42,475 nucleotides of DNA from Prevotella sp. Its GTDB lineage: Bacteria > Bacteroidota > Bacteroidia > Bacteroidales > Bacteroidaceae. A program made the position numbers and the translations under genes. The notes under the pieces are model-generated. The model ran no database searches. It was given only the letters and a program-made list of their open reading frames with translations, and was not told where the DNA came from. Within the stretch, counting starts at the first letter, position 1; each line of letters begins with the position of its first letter. Location: positions 1-42,475 of the forward strand of contig JAFUAK010000058.1 in the NCBI GenBank assembly GCA_017460765.1. Reading direction: 5' to 3'. Below, piece after piece: positions 42,342 to 42,475 of this stretch.

Positions 42342-42475
42342 TTGACATTTAGGGATTGAATCATTCAGAATGGATAAGTAGATTAGAAGTTTATTTAATA
42401 TTAAATTTATATATATTATAATATATATAAATTATATAATATAACATTCTGGACATTGAAGAATGCAAATGTCAA
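42342..42475. repeat. AT-rich palindrome framed by inverted repeats, at window edge
   Basis: Two 31-nt flanks (42342-42372 and 42445-42475) share inverted outer (TTGACATTT) and inner (CAGAATG) ends. Between them lies a perfect 30-bp A/T palindrome (42404-42433). The sequence stops exactly at the end of the right flank, so the element may extend further. It contains no gene, promoter consensus or DnaA box that I can see. Confidence 0.6.

Noticed and set aside
1..42475. CRISPR array, prophage, integrase or toxin-antitoxin system.
   Set aside because: None seen. The only tandem repeats are short, spacer-free units, and no transposase, integrase or nuclease-antitoxin pair is recognisable.

Overview
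The window looks like a contiguous piece of a Bacteroidales chromosome, most likely Prevotella or a close Prevotellaceae relative. Three things point there. Most intergenic gaps carry the Bacteroidota promoter pattern (TTTG, 19-21 nt, TAnnTTTG), and there is little Shine-Dalgarno signal. The primary sigma factor is the short Bacteroidota type, here 286 aa. Several families are largely confined to this phylum (DUF4301, DUF4494, DUF6057-like, EFR1 ferredoxin). I see no tRNA, rRNA operon, CRISPR array, transposase or phage gene. The content is mainly core housekeeping with a few accessory islands.

Layout. 1-2233 (+): the 3' part of a eukaryote-like glycogen branching enzyme and a membrane protein. 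2259-5585 (-): two tandem paralogous acyl-CoA synthetase-like ligases behind a promoter framed by two identical-geometry palindromes. 5712-8158 (-): aminotransferase and LolC/E-FtsX permease. 8279-10739 (+): a membrane pseudokinase, a DUF4494 protein and the PLP-homeostasis protein YggS. 10733-13627 (-): ruvC, a double-ATPase ABC protein and an EFR1 flavodoxin/ferredoxin. 13822-15907 (-): a large lipoprotein preceded by a candidate structured RNA with its own strong promoter. 15910-16240: gene-free, with a 21-bp tandem repeat inside a hairpin. 16239-25956 (-): htpG, rpsA with a structured leader, gdhA, maeB, DUF4301. 26075-28462 (+): synthetase-only RelA and a small lipoprotein. 28467-29447 (-): FemAB/GNAT-like protein. 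29533-31209 (+): nitroreductase, kdsC, maf. 31311-33813 (+): a Trp/Tyr-rich secreted protein and an OmpP1/FadL channel. 33957-37477 (+): iorA, iorB and an aminotransferase. 37487-40392 (-): small exported protein, rpoD, htrA. 40647-41003 (+): RNase P RNA. 41036-42278 (+): YihY/BrkB membrane protein and a small lipoprotein. The window ends in an AT-rich palindrome inside an inverted-repeat frame.

How genes may work together (inference). The iorAB-aminotransferase set would turn aromatic amino acids into aryl-pyruvates and then aryl-acetyl-CoAs. gdhA, maeB and relA tie nitrogen, malate/pyruvate and stringent metabolism together. The two ligases and the FadL channel both concern fatty acids but lie far apart. 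Best candidates for undescribed biology are the structured RNA at about 15645-15870, the paired palindromes at the ligase promoter (5592-5657), the pseudokinase that has lost its catalytic motifs, the rpsA leader, and the terminal palindromic element at 42342-42475.
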